From: a virus
IMG/VR virus record: IMGVR_UViG_3300005841_000243
Span: 1 to 21,098 of that record
Strand: one strand, 5' to 3'
Length of the DNA: 21,098 nt
Shown: in pieces, positions 9,041 through 15,121 of the stretch
Numbering within the stretch: the stretch's first letter is position 1
Layout of the letters: every line of letters starts with the position of its first letter
Made by a program: the position numbers and the translations under genes
Notes under the pieces: model-generated
Told to the model about the DNA's origin: nothing
The model's database searches: none
Seen by the model: only the letters and a program-made list of their open reading frames with translations

Positions 9041-9252
9041 TATCCCCTACCTGAACGCTTGTACTGTGCCCATTTCCGTGACATGGCATTTTCACGTGCC
9101 ATTTGACGTTCACCGGACCAATGGCGTCCAGAAGAACCTCTGGGTACTCCCTGACTAACTTCACCATACGGACGATATGGTGTCGTTGGCGTTCCCTTTT
9201 CACCACTCAAACGACGAGAAGCAGCCTTTTGGATATTAAAGTTTTTAGCCAT
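9040..9252 (-). CDS. Small basic protein with FNIQKAA motif, 70 aa
   Basis: The ATG at 9252 has a clear GAGGT ribosome-binding site 5 bases upstream and starts 7 bases after the previous gene ends; the stop overlaps the next start (TAATG). The protein is Arg/Lys/Gly-rich. Residues 5-14 (FNIQKAASRR) match FNVQKAAQKR in the small basic protein at 10563-10751 at 7 of 10 positions, although the two stretches differ at most third codon positions. Function unknown; probably a minor virion or assembly protein. Confidence 0.65.
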   Translation of the reverse strand: MAKNFNIQKAASRRLSGEKGTPTTPYRPYGEVSQGVPRGSSGRHWSGERQMARENAMSRKWAQYKRSGRG

Positions 9253-9259
9253 TTTTACC

Positions 9260-9442
9260 TCAAAGAACTAGTAGACCGAGTGCAACAAAGCCCAGACCAA
9301 CAGCCAACAGGTTCCACCCATAATCAATACTCTGTCGGAGAAAGTGTGACAGGGCAATGAGGAAGAAGATAATCACCGCCACTAGGAAGAAGATATCGGC
9401 CCAGTCCGAATTTCCGCTTGCCACATCAGCTAGGATTTTCAT
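9260..9442 (-). CDS. Two-TM membrane protein, holin candidate, 60 aa
   Basis: The ATG at 9442 is preceded by AAGGAGG with 8-base spacing, the best Shine-Dalgarno sequence in this part of the window. There are two hydrophobic segments: about 17-35 (DIFFLVAVIIFFLIALSHFL) and about 43-60 (WNLLAVGLGFVALGLLVL), with a short loop containing RQSIDYG between them. Small size, two membrane spans and position directly downstream of the endolysin fit a class II-type holin. The gene begins inside the end of the other membrane-protein gene (17-base overlap), so the pair may act as holin and antiholin or as a two-part holin. Lysis function is inferred from context. Confidence 0.68.
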   Translation of the reverse strand: MKILADVASGNSDWADIFFLVAVIIFFLIALSHFLRQSIDYGWNLLAVGLGFVALGLLVL

Positions 9443-9632
9443 TTCTATTCCTCCTTATAAACCAACTGGAAACATTCTCAATTGGTAACACTCCAACCAT
9501 AATCATTCCGATTACAAGTTGGCCAACCCTTTCTTCTGGATTTATCAGTGCATTACCGATAGTCCAGCAGCCAAGTCCGAATACTATGACTCGTCGAGCG
9601 ACAGCAAAGAGGAATTCAAAGCTCTGCTCCAC
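9426..9632 (-). CDS. Small membrane protein, holin/antiholin candidate, 68 aa
   Basis: The start is GTG at 9632 with GGGG a few bases upstream. Two hydrophobic stretches, about 7-29 (FLFAVARRVIVFGLGCWTIG) and about 35-51 (RVGQLVIGMIMVGVLPI), are followed by a charged C-terminus (FIRRNRNENPS). It sits between the endolysin (38-base gap) and the 60-aa membrane protein, which it overlaps. A promoter-like element ends just before the start codon, so it could be translated from a near-leaderless transcript. Function as holin or antiholin is inferred from topology and neighbourhood. Confidence 0.6.
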   Translation of the reverse strand: MEQSFEFLFAVARRVIVFGLGCWTIGNALINPEERVGQLVIGMIMVGVLPIENVSSWFIRRNRNENPS

Positions 9633-9640
9633 CTTACCCC

Positions 9641-9669
9641 ACAGTACCAGGTACGCAGCTTTATGTCAA
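9641..9669 (-). promoter_or_regulatory. Candidate promoter before the holin pair
   Basis: Minus-strand TTGACA (9664-9669), a 17-base spacer, then TACTGT (9641-9646), which fits TAnnnT. It occupies the 38-base gap between endolysin and holin genes. A perfect 11-base palindrome GTACC-T-GGTAC (9644-9654) overlaps the -10 box and could be an operator. The predicted start of transcription is only a few bases before the GTG at 9632. Predicted by eye only. Confidence 0.35.
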
Positions 9670-9670
9670 A

Positions 9671-9895
9671 CTAGGACGTAGCCTTACCCAAGTATGCAGT
9701 GAGGTCAGCTTCGCTGAGAACTGAACAGGTGCCCCAATTGTTCATTGTTACCGTAGCTCCGGTAACTGCATCCTCTGCACCAGAGAATACAATGGAACGA
9801 ACGTGCTTCGGATCACGCACAATCTGACGAGTCTGACCGCCATCTTGTGTGTACCAGTAAGAGTTGGAACCTGATTGATGAGCTAGGAGCATCAT
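9671..9895 (-). CDS. Possible internally initiated C-terminal endolysin fragment, 74 aa
   Basis: In-frame ATG ATG at 9895 and 9892, preceded by GGGGAGG with 7-base spacing, would yield the endolysin C-terminal domain alone. Some endolysins, such as enterococcal phage Lys170, make a full-length chain and a separately translated wall-binding subunit that assemble together. The sequence shows the ribosome-binding site and starts; production of the short form is inference. Confidence 0.4.
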   Translation of the reverse strand: MMLLAHQSGSNSYWYTQDGGQTRQIVRDPKHVRSIVFSGAEDAVTGATVTMNNWGTCSVLSEADLTAYLGKATS

Positions 9896-10483
9896 TTCGA
9901 CGCCTCCCCTTTTCTTTGAAGTTGACGGGACAGTAGGCGTAGGTGGTGTGGGAGTAGGTGGAATCGGAGTAGGTTGACCGGGTAAGACCCACTTTTTAGG
10001 CTGAGGCGAGCCAGCGGCTTTCCACTGACTAACTGAGTGCGGGAATTCCGTAAATTGAAAATGCCAAACTTCGCCACCCCAAGTTGCCTGTTCTAGTCCG
10101 TACGCCTCACAGTTCTGAGCGGCCCATTTCAGGTCACCGATAGCATCTACAGCGGCAGAATAGCCGTAGACTACTTGTTCGTGGAAAGAGCGACCAGGAG
10201 GCGCTGCATGTGCTGCGCCAGACTTTAGCTGGTAACGCTTTCCATTGTATACACAGCAGCCGCCGCTAGTAACTTGATTGTGTCTCTCGAAGAAAACACG
10301 CTCTTGTTGTGTACTGGAACGACCAGCACCACCAATACTTAGCTTTCCTCCCGATGCAACCATCAAGCCACGGTAACGCTTCTGATACTCCGGGTGGAGC
10401 ATCATTACCGTAGGTTTGGCAAAGATTTGCTCGATAGTTAGCTGAGTTGGTGGACTACCGTATCCGTATGGGTATGTCGTCAC
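9671..10483 (-). CDS. Endolysin, M15-type peptidase plus C-terminal wall-binding-like domain, 270 aa
   Basis: Cell-wall peptidase of the lysis cassette. The GTG start at 10483 overlaps the stop of a 28-aa ORF as GTGA. Residues about 10-155 form an M15 (VanY/D-Ala-D-Ala carboxypeptidase-like) domain: the HAAPPGRSFHE block carries H101, D113 follows in SAAVDAIGD, and GEVWHFQ supplies E138 and H141. This is the usual zinc and catalytic set of the family, with a longer H-to-D spacing (12) than the canonical HxxxxxxD. A Pro/Thr-rich linker (about 164-190) leads to a C-terminal domain (about 197-270, YWYTQDGGQTRQIVRDP...), probably a wall-binding module. No signal peptide is present, so export depends on a holin, and two membrane proteins follow. 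A strong internal ribosome-binding site precedes Met197. Confidence 0.88.
   Translation of the reverse strand: MTTYPYGYGSPPTQLTIEQIFAKPTVMMLHPEYQKRYRGLMVASGGKLSIGGAGRSSTQQERVFFERHNQVTSGGCCVYNGKRYQLKSGAAHAAPPGRSFHEQVVYGYSAAVDAIGDLKWAAQNCEAYGLEQATWGGEVWHFQFTEFPHSVSQWKAAGSPQPKKWVLPGQPTPIPPTPTPPTPTVPSTSKKRGGVEMMLLAHQSGSNSYWYTQDGGQTRQIVRDPKHVRSIVFSGAEDAVTGATVTMNNWGTCSVLSEADLTAYLGKATS
9893..9909 (-). promoter_or_regulatory. Strong internal Shine-Dalgarno and ATG in the endolysin gene
   Basis: Minus-strand GGGGAGG (9903-9909), 7 bases, then ATGATG (9895-9890), exactly at the junction between the Pro/Thr linker and the C-terminal domain. It is stronger than the ribosome-binding sites of most annotated starts nearby. 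Confidence 0.55.
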
Positions 10484-10566
10484 TCGTCATCTTCCTCGAT
10501 GGGGTCCGAAACATGATCGTCCGGAATCTCATCATCATCTTCGTAGTCATATGGTTCGTCACTCAT
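10480..10566 (-). CDS. Tiny acidic ORF, 28 aa
   Basis: An ATG at 10566 overlaps the upstream stop (ATGA), and its TGA overlaps the endolysin GTG (GTGA), so it fits exactly into the gap with 4-base overlaps on both sides. Sixteen of 28 residues are Asp or Glu (MSDEPYDYEDDDEIPDD...). Its last codons (GAG GAA GAT) also provide the GAGGA Shine-Dalgarno for the endolysin start. It may be a real micro-protein, for example one partnering the basic proteins next to it, or chiefly a coupling leader for endolysin translation. No homologue recognised. Confidence 0.55.
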   Translation of the reverse strand: MSDEPYDYEDDDEIPDDHVSDPIEEDDE

Positions 10567-10751
10567 CGGAACTTCCTCATGTCTTGGAACTTCTTGACCC
10601 GCTTCTGTGCGGCTTTTTGGACGTTGAACATGGAACCCACGTTTGGTGCTTTACCTGGACCTTTGTAGCGTGCAGGTCCACGAGCTAGGATTCCACGCAT
10701 TGAACGTGCATCCTGTAGGCCGTAATACTTACCGATAACATCTTTGCTCAT
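10563..10751 (-). CDS. Small basic protein with FNVQKAA motif, 62 aa
   Basis: I chose the ATG at 10751 because it overlaps the preceding TGA (ATGA) and has GGGGATGG at workable distance; an in-frame ATG at 10763 would add four residues. The protein is strongly basic, with RGILARGPARYKGPGK in the middle and FNVQKAAQKRVKKF near the C-terminus. The FN(V/I)QKAAxxR element recurs in the 70-aa protein at 9040-9252. Function unknown; a minor virion or DNA-associated protein is possible. Confidence 0.62.
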   Translation of the reverse strand: MSKDVIGKYYGLQDARSMRGILARGPARYKGPGKAPNVGSMFNVQKAAQKRVKKFQDMRKFR

Positions 10752-11389
10752 GCGATGTACCATCCCCAGACTGAGAGCCAGCTAGTTGCATCCATTGTGT
10801 AGGCAGGCAGAAAGTTCGACAGGTTTGTTCCACCAATATCAACTGGTCGGTTTGCATTGGTATCCACCGGGAACGTAGTATCTGGTCTAACAAGAGCACC
10901 AGTAGTATTGGCTACAATACTGTTCCAAGTACACGTAATTCTTCTACCTATTGGAGCAAAGACGCCTTTTCCATTAGTAAATCTAGGAATGCTAGCTACT
11001 GGCAAGCCTATTGAAACGTCACCCGTGACGGCACTTCCAGACCCGAATTGAATCTGACACTGTAGATGGATGATCCGGAGAGCAGAACCCTGGATCGGAA
11101 CATCTACTCTCTGTGCTGTAATTACAGCGCCAGTTCCTAGCGTAACGTTGGTGATAGCAGGGTTCCACGTAACTAACGATGGAAGTAGAGAGGGATCAAT
11201 CTTGTGGAGATGATCTGCTCTAGCTACGAACGGACTATCTCCGGGACCAGATACGGTACCTACAGTGGCAGCGATTTCACTTTGGGTAGGAATACCGAGT
11301 GTTTCACCAATCCAGTGTCTATCTGGATCAGTGTGCTCACGAGCCTTTAAGTAGTCATCCTTGAATGTTGCCAGCGGGTCATCGGACAA
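10748..11389 (-). CDS. Short tail appendage/fibre-like protein, 213 aa
   Basis: The longest frame opens at ATG 11479 but would overlap the previous gene by 101 bases and add a basic segment out of character. I prefer TTG at 11389, which has GGGGAG (11397-11402) with exactly 7-base spacing and overlaps the preceding stop by 11 bases; GTG at 11404 is an alternative. The N-terminal part holds AATVGTVSGPGDSPFVARADHLHK, a module (PGxSxxxARxDHxH) recurring in phage tail fibres and appendages. The remainder is beta-rich with few charges and ends in WLSVWGWYIA. Location after the nozzle gene supports an external tail component. No enzymatic motif is visible. Confidence 0.65.
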   Translation of the reverse strand: MSDDPLATFKDDYLKAREHTDPDRHWIGETLGIPTQSEIAATVGTVSGPGDSPFVARADHLHKIDPSLLPSLVTWNPAITNVTLGTGAVITAQRVDVPIQGSALRIIHLQCQIQFGSGSAVTGDVSIGLPVASIPRFTNGKGVFAPIGRRITCTWNSIVANTTGALVRPDTTFPVDTNANRPVDIGGTNLSNFLPAYTMDATSWLSVWGWYIA

Positions 11390-13067
11390 TTTCAAACTCC
11401 CCACGACCAGTATCCTGAGCGATTGCAATGTCCTTGATTTTGATTTGGGACGTGTCGCTCTGGAGAGTTGTACGGACATTCATGGCTGCACGACGATAGT
11501 AGATTTGGTTCCGAATCCGGACTAGGTTAGAACCTACACCTACAGTCCGCTCTTGGATATTCACTTCCTCTACTTCGGAGGCAGAGTCAATCGTCTCATC
11601 TAGGTCCCAAGACGTAGTAAAGACGTGATTTGCGTCGGAAGTAAAGATTTCAAGCATCCCCTGTTTGGCACGCTTGATGCTGTAAGGATTGCCACCATCG
11701 AAGTGCTTCGTCTTTAGGTAGATACCTACAGGGGAAGTCCGAAGTGTATTAGACCGATCTACATACTCGTCTGAGCCACCGTCCATAATCAAGACTTGCA
11801 TGACGCCATAGGTATTAGCCGCTTGAGTGGAGTCGGTAATCATACCCATGATATAGACAGAAGGCTCTGCGTTGAGGTATGTAGGAATCTTATCCGTTGT
11901 GGACCACATGAAAGCATAACGATCAGGTCTACCGCCGCTTGCCTCATACTGGTTGATATTCCACTCTGTCCAACCAATTGGGTCAAGCTTGGAATAGAAT
12001 ACCTTACAGTTGTCCTTATCGAAATAGCGGCCGTTTGTAGTTGACTGCTTTGCGATGGAGGCGATCATGCCATCCTCATACGCACAGATGGTATGGATTC
12101 TGGCACCTTTTGCCAAGAACCACTGATCGTCAATAACAGCAGAGAGCTTCGTGACAGTCTGTGTGTTAGTTGCCCAAACTCCCTGTGAGTTGATGTAGTA
12201 GATAATGCCCTTGGACTCGAAGGCCGTTCTACTTGTAGTGCAGATTGACTTCGAGTCGAGGATACGCATAATCCACGAAGCAGGCTCTCCCTCAACTAGC
12301 AGCGTGAAAAGGCCGTTTGTAGTGAATACAGCCAGTCTGTTGCCAAGGGGAACTATCTGCTTGATATCCCCGTATCCGTTGGGACCAGCAAACGGGATAA
12401 CATTGGACGCCAAAGCCCAGGTTTCTGGTAGCGGGTTGGTAACTGAGGCTACGTTCGTGAAGTAGAGGTTGTGTTTGTTCCATGCCCACAATCTGTCCTT
12501 AAACGTGAACAATCCACGCATAGTTGCACCGGCCGATGATGCTACCTGCGTGTAGGTAATCGTATCTGTAGCCCAGTTAAAGACCGTGATCTTCTGTACT
12601 CCAACTCCACTCAGGATGAAGTACGTCACACCGTTGTATTGAGCGATTCCCGTACAAGGGTTGGGAATCGAACAACTCATGAATCCATCGTTGGCATCAT
12701 GAGTACCTTCAGCACGAACTGCGTTGAGGGTGTTTCCGCTCGCTGTAAGAGCAGGGAGAATATAACCCTTCCCTGACCACATGAAAGCTGGCTTTGAAGC
12801 GTCTTTTGACCACGGATCAATATGGCAGAAATAATACTCAGTGTCGACAAAGGAGTCTGCACCGGGAGAAGCTTCTCCGTATTTCCAGTCCAGGGTAGGT
12901 CGTTTGATTCCAATGCGATTCTCTAGTGAGTCACCAGTGGCTACGAGATTGTAGCAGATGGACGAGAAACCGTCAGGAATGTTCGACGGCAATTCAGAGG
13001 AATACATGCCTTGCCCAATGGCAATGCGGTAGATTTCCTCACCTGGGACTGAAGAGGATAGCGCCAT
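11379..13067 (-). CDS. Tail nozzle/stabilisation-type beta-propeller protein, 562 aa
   Basis: The ATG at 13067 overlaps the adaptor stop (TAATG). The sequence is beta-rich with repeating hydrophobic-strand patterns such as YNGVTYFILSGVGVQKI, MRGLFTFKDRLWAWN, IVPLGNRLAVFTTNGLFTL and ESKGIIYYINSQGVWATN. This is what I expect of podoviral nozzle proteins (T7 gp12-like or P22 gp10-like), whose beta-propeller closes the short tail tube. The N-terminus (SSELPSNIPDGFSSICYNLVATGDSLENRIG) matches their usual opening. Its position directly after a probable adaptor also fits the portal-adaptor-nozzle assembly order. No depolymerase motif is seen. Family-level confidence is good, exact orthology unproven. 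Confidence 0.75.
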   Translation of the reverse strand: MALSSSVPGEEIYRIAIGQGMYSSELPSNIPDGFSSICYNLVATGDSLENRIGIKRPTLDWKYGEASPGADSFVDTEYYFCHIDPWSKDASKPAFMWSGKGYILPALTASGNTLNAVRAEGTHDANDGFMSCSIPNPCTGIAQYNGVTYFILSGVGVQKITVFNWATDTITYTQVASSAGATMRGLFTFKDRLWAWNKHNLYFTNVASVTNPLPETWALASNVIPFAGPNGYGDIKQIVPLGNRLAVFTTNGLFTLLVEGEPASWIMRILDSKSICTTSRTAFESKGIIYYINSQGVWATNTQTVTKLSAVIDDQWFLAKGARIHTICAYEDGMIASIAKQSTTNGRYFDKDNCKVFYSKLDPIGWTEWNINQYEASGGRPDRYAFMWSTTDKIPTYLNAEPSVYIMGMITDSTQAANTYGVMQVLIMDGGSDEYVDRSNTLRTSPVGIYLKTKHFDGGNPYSIKRAKQGMLEIFTSDANHVFTTSWDLDETIDSASEVEEVNIQERTVGVGSNLVRIRNQIYYRRAAMNVRTTLQSDTSQIKIKDIAIAQDTGRGEFEIVR

Positions 13068-13678
13068 TATTGGTAATCCCAGGGGTCTTGGATTTTGTAC
13101 AATGGAGCGTCAGGAGCGTGAGTTTCGTCACGTCTCATACCAACGTTCTTATCATACAGAGCCTGTTGCTGTTGTTCGGCGGCCGCATCATGGTTCTTGT
13201 TGTGCGCTCTTGCCAAACAGTATTTAACTACGTCCTCATGGTAGACTTCTGGGACAGTTAGCGACTTCCCTGTAGGATCACCGGAAAGTAGCGGAGGCAC
13301 CTTGTTGTAAGTTACCTGAATCTGCTGACTCGACGTAGGATCGGAAGGATAAACGTAAACCTTCTTGTTGTACTTGTACCAGTATGCCGGTCCACCAGTT
13401 GCTGCGTCGGATAGACTAAGAAGGTCGATCTCTTCCTTGGAGATATTGCGGAGAGCTTTGCCATCAACAGACAAACGTCTGATATTAACGGAATCCGGGA
13501 CGTCAGTAGGGAAAGCGTTTGTAGCCACATTGATCGTGAGATTATTCGCACTAGTATTACGGATAATATCCAACTCAGCATCGTGAATCCAAGCATAGAT
13601 ATCAATATCGGTGATGATGACGTCATATTCGTCACCGAACTGCCGCTTGATGGTGGTAAGTGCTGTGGCTACGTCCAT
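13067..13678 (-). CDS. Head-tail adaptor / tail tubular A-like protein, 203 aa
   Basis: The ATG at 13678 overlaps the previous TAA as TAATG, with GAGGA 5 bases upstream. The N-terminal helices (ATALTTIKRQFGD, DIYAWIHDAELDIIRNT), the middle beta section with WYKYNKKVYVYPSDP and QIQVTYNKVPP, and the C-terminal helix VPEVYHEDVVKYCLARAHNKNHD are the arrangement seen in gp6/gp11-type podoviral adaptors that bind under the portal and receive the nozzle. Length (about 200 residues) and position before the nozzle gene agree. A near-consensus promoter lies just upstream within the preceding gene. Confidence 0.78.
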   Translation of the reverse strand: MDVATALTTIKRQFGDEYDVIITDIDIYAWIHDAELDIIRNTSANNLTINVATNAFPTDVPDSVNIRRLSVDGKALRNISKEEIDLLSLSDAATGGPAYWYKYNKKVYVYPSDPTSSQQIQVTYNKVPPLLSGDPTGKSLTVPEVYHEDVVKYCLARAHNKNHDAAAEQQQQALYDKNVGMRRDETHAPDAPLYKIQDPWDYQ

Positions 13679-14145
13679 TATTTCCTCGTTGCTGGACGAT
13701 CATCATAGAACGTCAGAAGGTCACCTGTCAAACTGTCTCGTACCGTGTATCTATGCTTGATTCCGGCTATATGCTTGATGACGTCACGCCGCTCTTCACC
13801 AATTTCAGCGTAGCGTGCTTGATTCTTCTTCTTTTCCGCCGCTTCTAGGTCCAGCAGAGTCTGCATTCCGTTGTGCTTCTGTCCATCTGCTGCAATAATG
13901 CGCTGAAGGACTAGATCATTCAGAACCCACGCACGAAGAACAGGCCGAAGTACGCCATCTTTCCCACGTTCTGCGATGACAAACGGTTCATCGGAGATAT
14001 CTGCCTTCTCTGGGTCTACACAAAGAATCTCTAGGTTAGGATCGTAGTCTTTGATAGCCTCTGCTACACGCAAAGCATCACGTTCTACGATCATACCATC
14101 TACCATGACATGCTTTCCCGTGCCAGGGTCATAGTAATTGCTCAC
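13678..14145 (-). CDS. Conserved-type head-tail region protein, 155 aa
   Basis: The start is GTG at 14145, overlapping the upstream stop as GTGA; no strong ribosome-binding site, so probably translationally coupled. The N-terminal part (YDPGTGKHVMVDGMIVERDALRVAEAI) is followed by a compact alpha/beta segment (NLEILCVDPEKADISDEPFVIAERG), a helix (LDLEAAEKKKNQARYAEIGEERRDVIKHI) and a short beta tail. I do not recognise a named family. Position between the fibre cassette and adaptor suggests a neck, connector or completion role. Confidence 0.65.
   Translation of the reverse strand: MSNYYDPGTGKHVMVDGMIVERDALRVAEAIKDYDPNLEILCVDPEKADISDEPFVIAERGKDGVLRPVLRAWVLNDLVLQRIIAADGQKHNGMQTLLDLEAAEKKKNQARYAEIGEERRDVIKHIAGIKHRYTVRDSLTGDLLTFYDDRPATRK
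13702..13731 (-). promoter_or_regulatory. Candidate promoter before the adaptor gene
   Basis: Minus-strand TTGACA (13726-13731), 18-base spacer, TATGAT (13702-13707): 11 of 12 matches to the bacterial housekeeping consensus. The predicted transcript would start near 13695, leaving a short leader with GAGGA before the adaptor ATG at 13678. It lies inside the 3' end of the 155-aa gene. Predicted by eye. Confidence 0.4.
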
Positions 14146-14447
14146 GGAATCGGAACCTGCTCTTCTGGAGGTGGTGGAGTGAACTGTTCTTCGACTAGTG
14201 CTTGTACAGCAGCTAGAATTTGGGCATCTGTAATGACAGCTGGATCATTACCGGGCCGCTCTACGTTTGTATTCAGAGCGTATTCGTATGAATCTGCGAA
14301 TCCAGGTGCGGCAGCAATCCACCAGATGTTATCTGCTCCCCATCTTTGTGGTTGATGTGAATGAGGAACTTCTACTGCGGCAGCAGCATTCACACGATTC
14401 ATGAAATCGGTGTCCATTGAAAGCATGGCTTGTGAGCTATAGCTCAT
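14142..14447 (-). CDS. Small conserved structural-region protein, 101 aa
   Basis: The ATG at 14447 overlaps the upstream stop (ATGA) and has GGAG 8 bases before it. The sequence has an N-terminal helix (MDTDFMNRVNAAAAVEV), a WWIAAAPGFADSYEYAL core, and an ERPGNDPAVITDAQILAAVQALV helix, ending in a Pro-rich tail. I recognise the APGFAxxY / DPAVITDAxILAAVQA pattern as a widespread small protein encoded near capsid and connector genes of actinobacterial phages; its function is not established. A head-tail connector or chaperone role is inferred from neighbourhood. Confidence 0.7.
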   Translation of the reverse strand: MSYSSQAMLSMDTDFMNRVNAAAAVEVPHSHQPQRWGADNIWWIAAAPGFADSYEYALNTNVERPGNDPAVITDAQILAAVQALVEEQFTPPPPEEQVPIP

Positions 14448-15121
14448 GGGTATCTCCTAGCGACTAGTGAGGCTGTCCCTGCAAGAATCCAGGTATTACC
14501 CTGAGCATCTACAAAACTGGTAGCATCTGTTGGTACCTTTGTTACATCAGGTGAAGCCACAATTGATCCTGTCAATTCAAATCCGTTTCTAATCTCAGCC
14601 CGCCTAAAGTACCCGGTAGGAGAACCTACAGACCCCGCCGTATGGCCGCCGAAACAAATGAGCATCGTAGCACTATCCCACTGACCAACCCCAGCACTGT
14701 AGGTTAATTCTCCTACCTTTGTCCAAACTGGTGGATCAGAGGGTGATGTATAGATACGGGATAGTCCGTCACTCTTTCGACGGGTAAATCGAACTCCTCT
14801 CATAGTAGCAGCTGGAAGGTTACTGAGTGGGGCTGTAGGTCCGGTGAATTGATCCGTTCCGGTAGAACTAGTAAAGGTGTCAATGTTTGTGGTGCCAGCT
14901 CTCACCATCCAGCTTCTACCAGCAGTAGTTGCACTGAACTTACAGATTAGAGTCTGAGCAACCCCAACAGCATCCAGGGAACCAAACCAAGCTACATCAA
15001 AATCAGTAGGTACTTCTATACCTGGATTGTCTGCACAGTAGATGTAGTTACCGTTACCAGAAACTCTTCCTTGAATTTCAGTTGCTATGGCAGCCGCTAC
15101 AATACCTATTGTAGACGGCAT
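14444..15121 (-). CDS. Concanavalin/LamG-like tail protein, 225 aa
   Basis: The ATG at 15121 overlaps the fibre stop as TAATG; an in-frame ATG at 15148 would add nine residues overlapping the fibre and is less likely. After a short N-terminal helix, the protein is beta-rich: NYIYCADNPGIEVPTDFDVAW, TLICKFSATTAGRSWMVRA, MRGVRFTRRKSDGLSRIYTS and VWTKVGELTYS. The order (domain opening, W-containing strand, RSWxxR, RGVRFT, then a TSPSDPPxWTxxG closing stretch) resembles concanavalin-like/LamG domains in phage adsorption proteins. Co-location with the fibre suggests carbohydrate recognition at the cell surface. No catalytic motif is evident, and the fold call is from pattern only. Confidence 0.65.
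   Translation of the reverse strand: MPSTIGIVAAAIATEIQGRVSGNGNYIYCADNPGIEVPTDFDVAWFGSLDAVGVAQTLICKFSATTAGRSWMVRAGTTNIDTFTSSTGTDQFTGPTAPLSNLPAATMRGVRFTRRKSDGLSRIYTSPSDPPVWTKVGELTYSAGVGQWDSATMLICFGGHTAGSVGSPTGYFRRAEIRNGFELTGSIVASPDVTKVPTDATSFVDAQGNTWILAGTASLVARRYP

Noticed and set aside
9671-10483. Endolysin treated as defective because the H-to-D spacing differs from HxxxxxxD
   Set aside because: All expected metal and catalytic residues (H101, D113, E138, H141) are present in order, and I recall similar longer spacing in some actinophage M15 lysins.
10752-10763. ATG at 10763 for the 62-aa gene
   Set aside because: The downstream ATG at 10751 forms an ATGA overlap with better spacing to the GGGG-type element; not fully excluded.
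11350-11382. ATG at 11382 overlapping the nozzle stop (ATGA)
   Set aside because: It opens a frame of only about 11 codons, out of register with the appendage gene.
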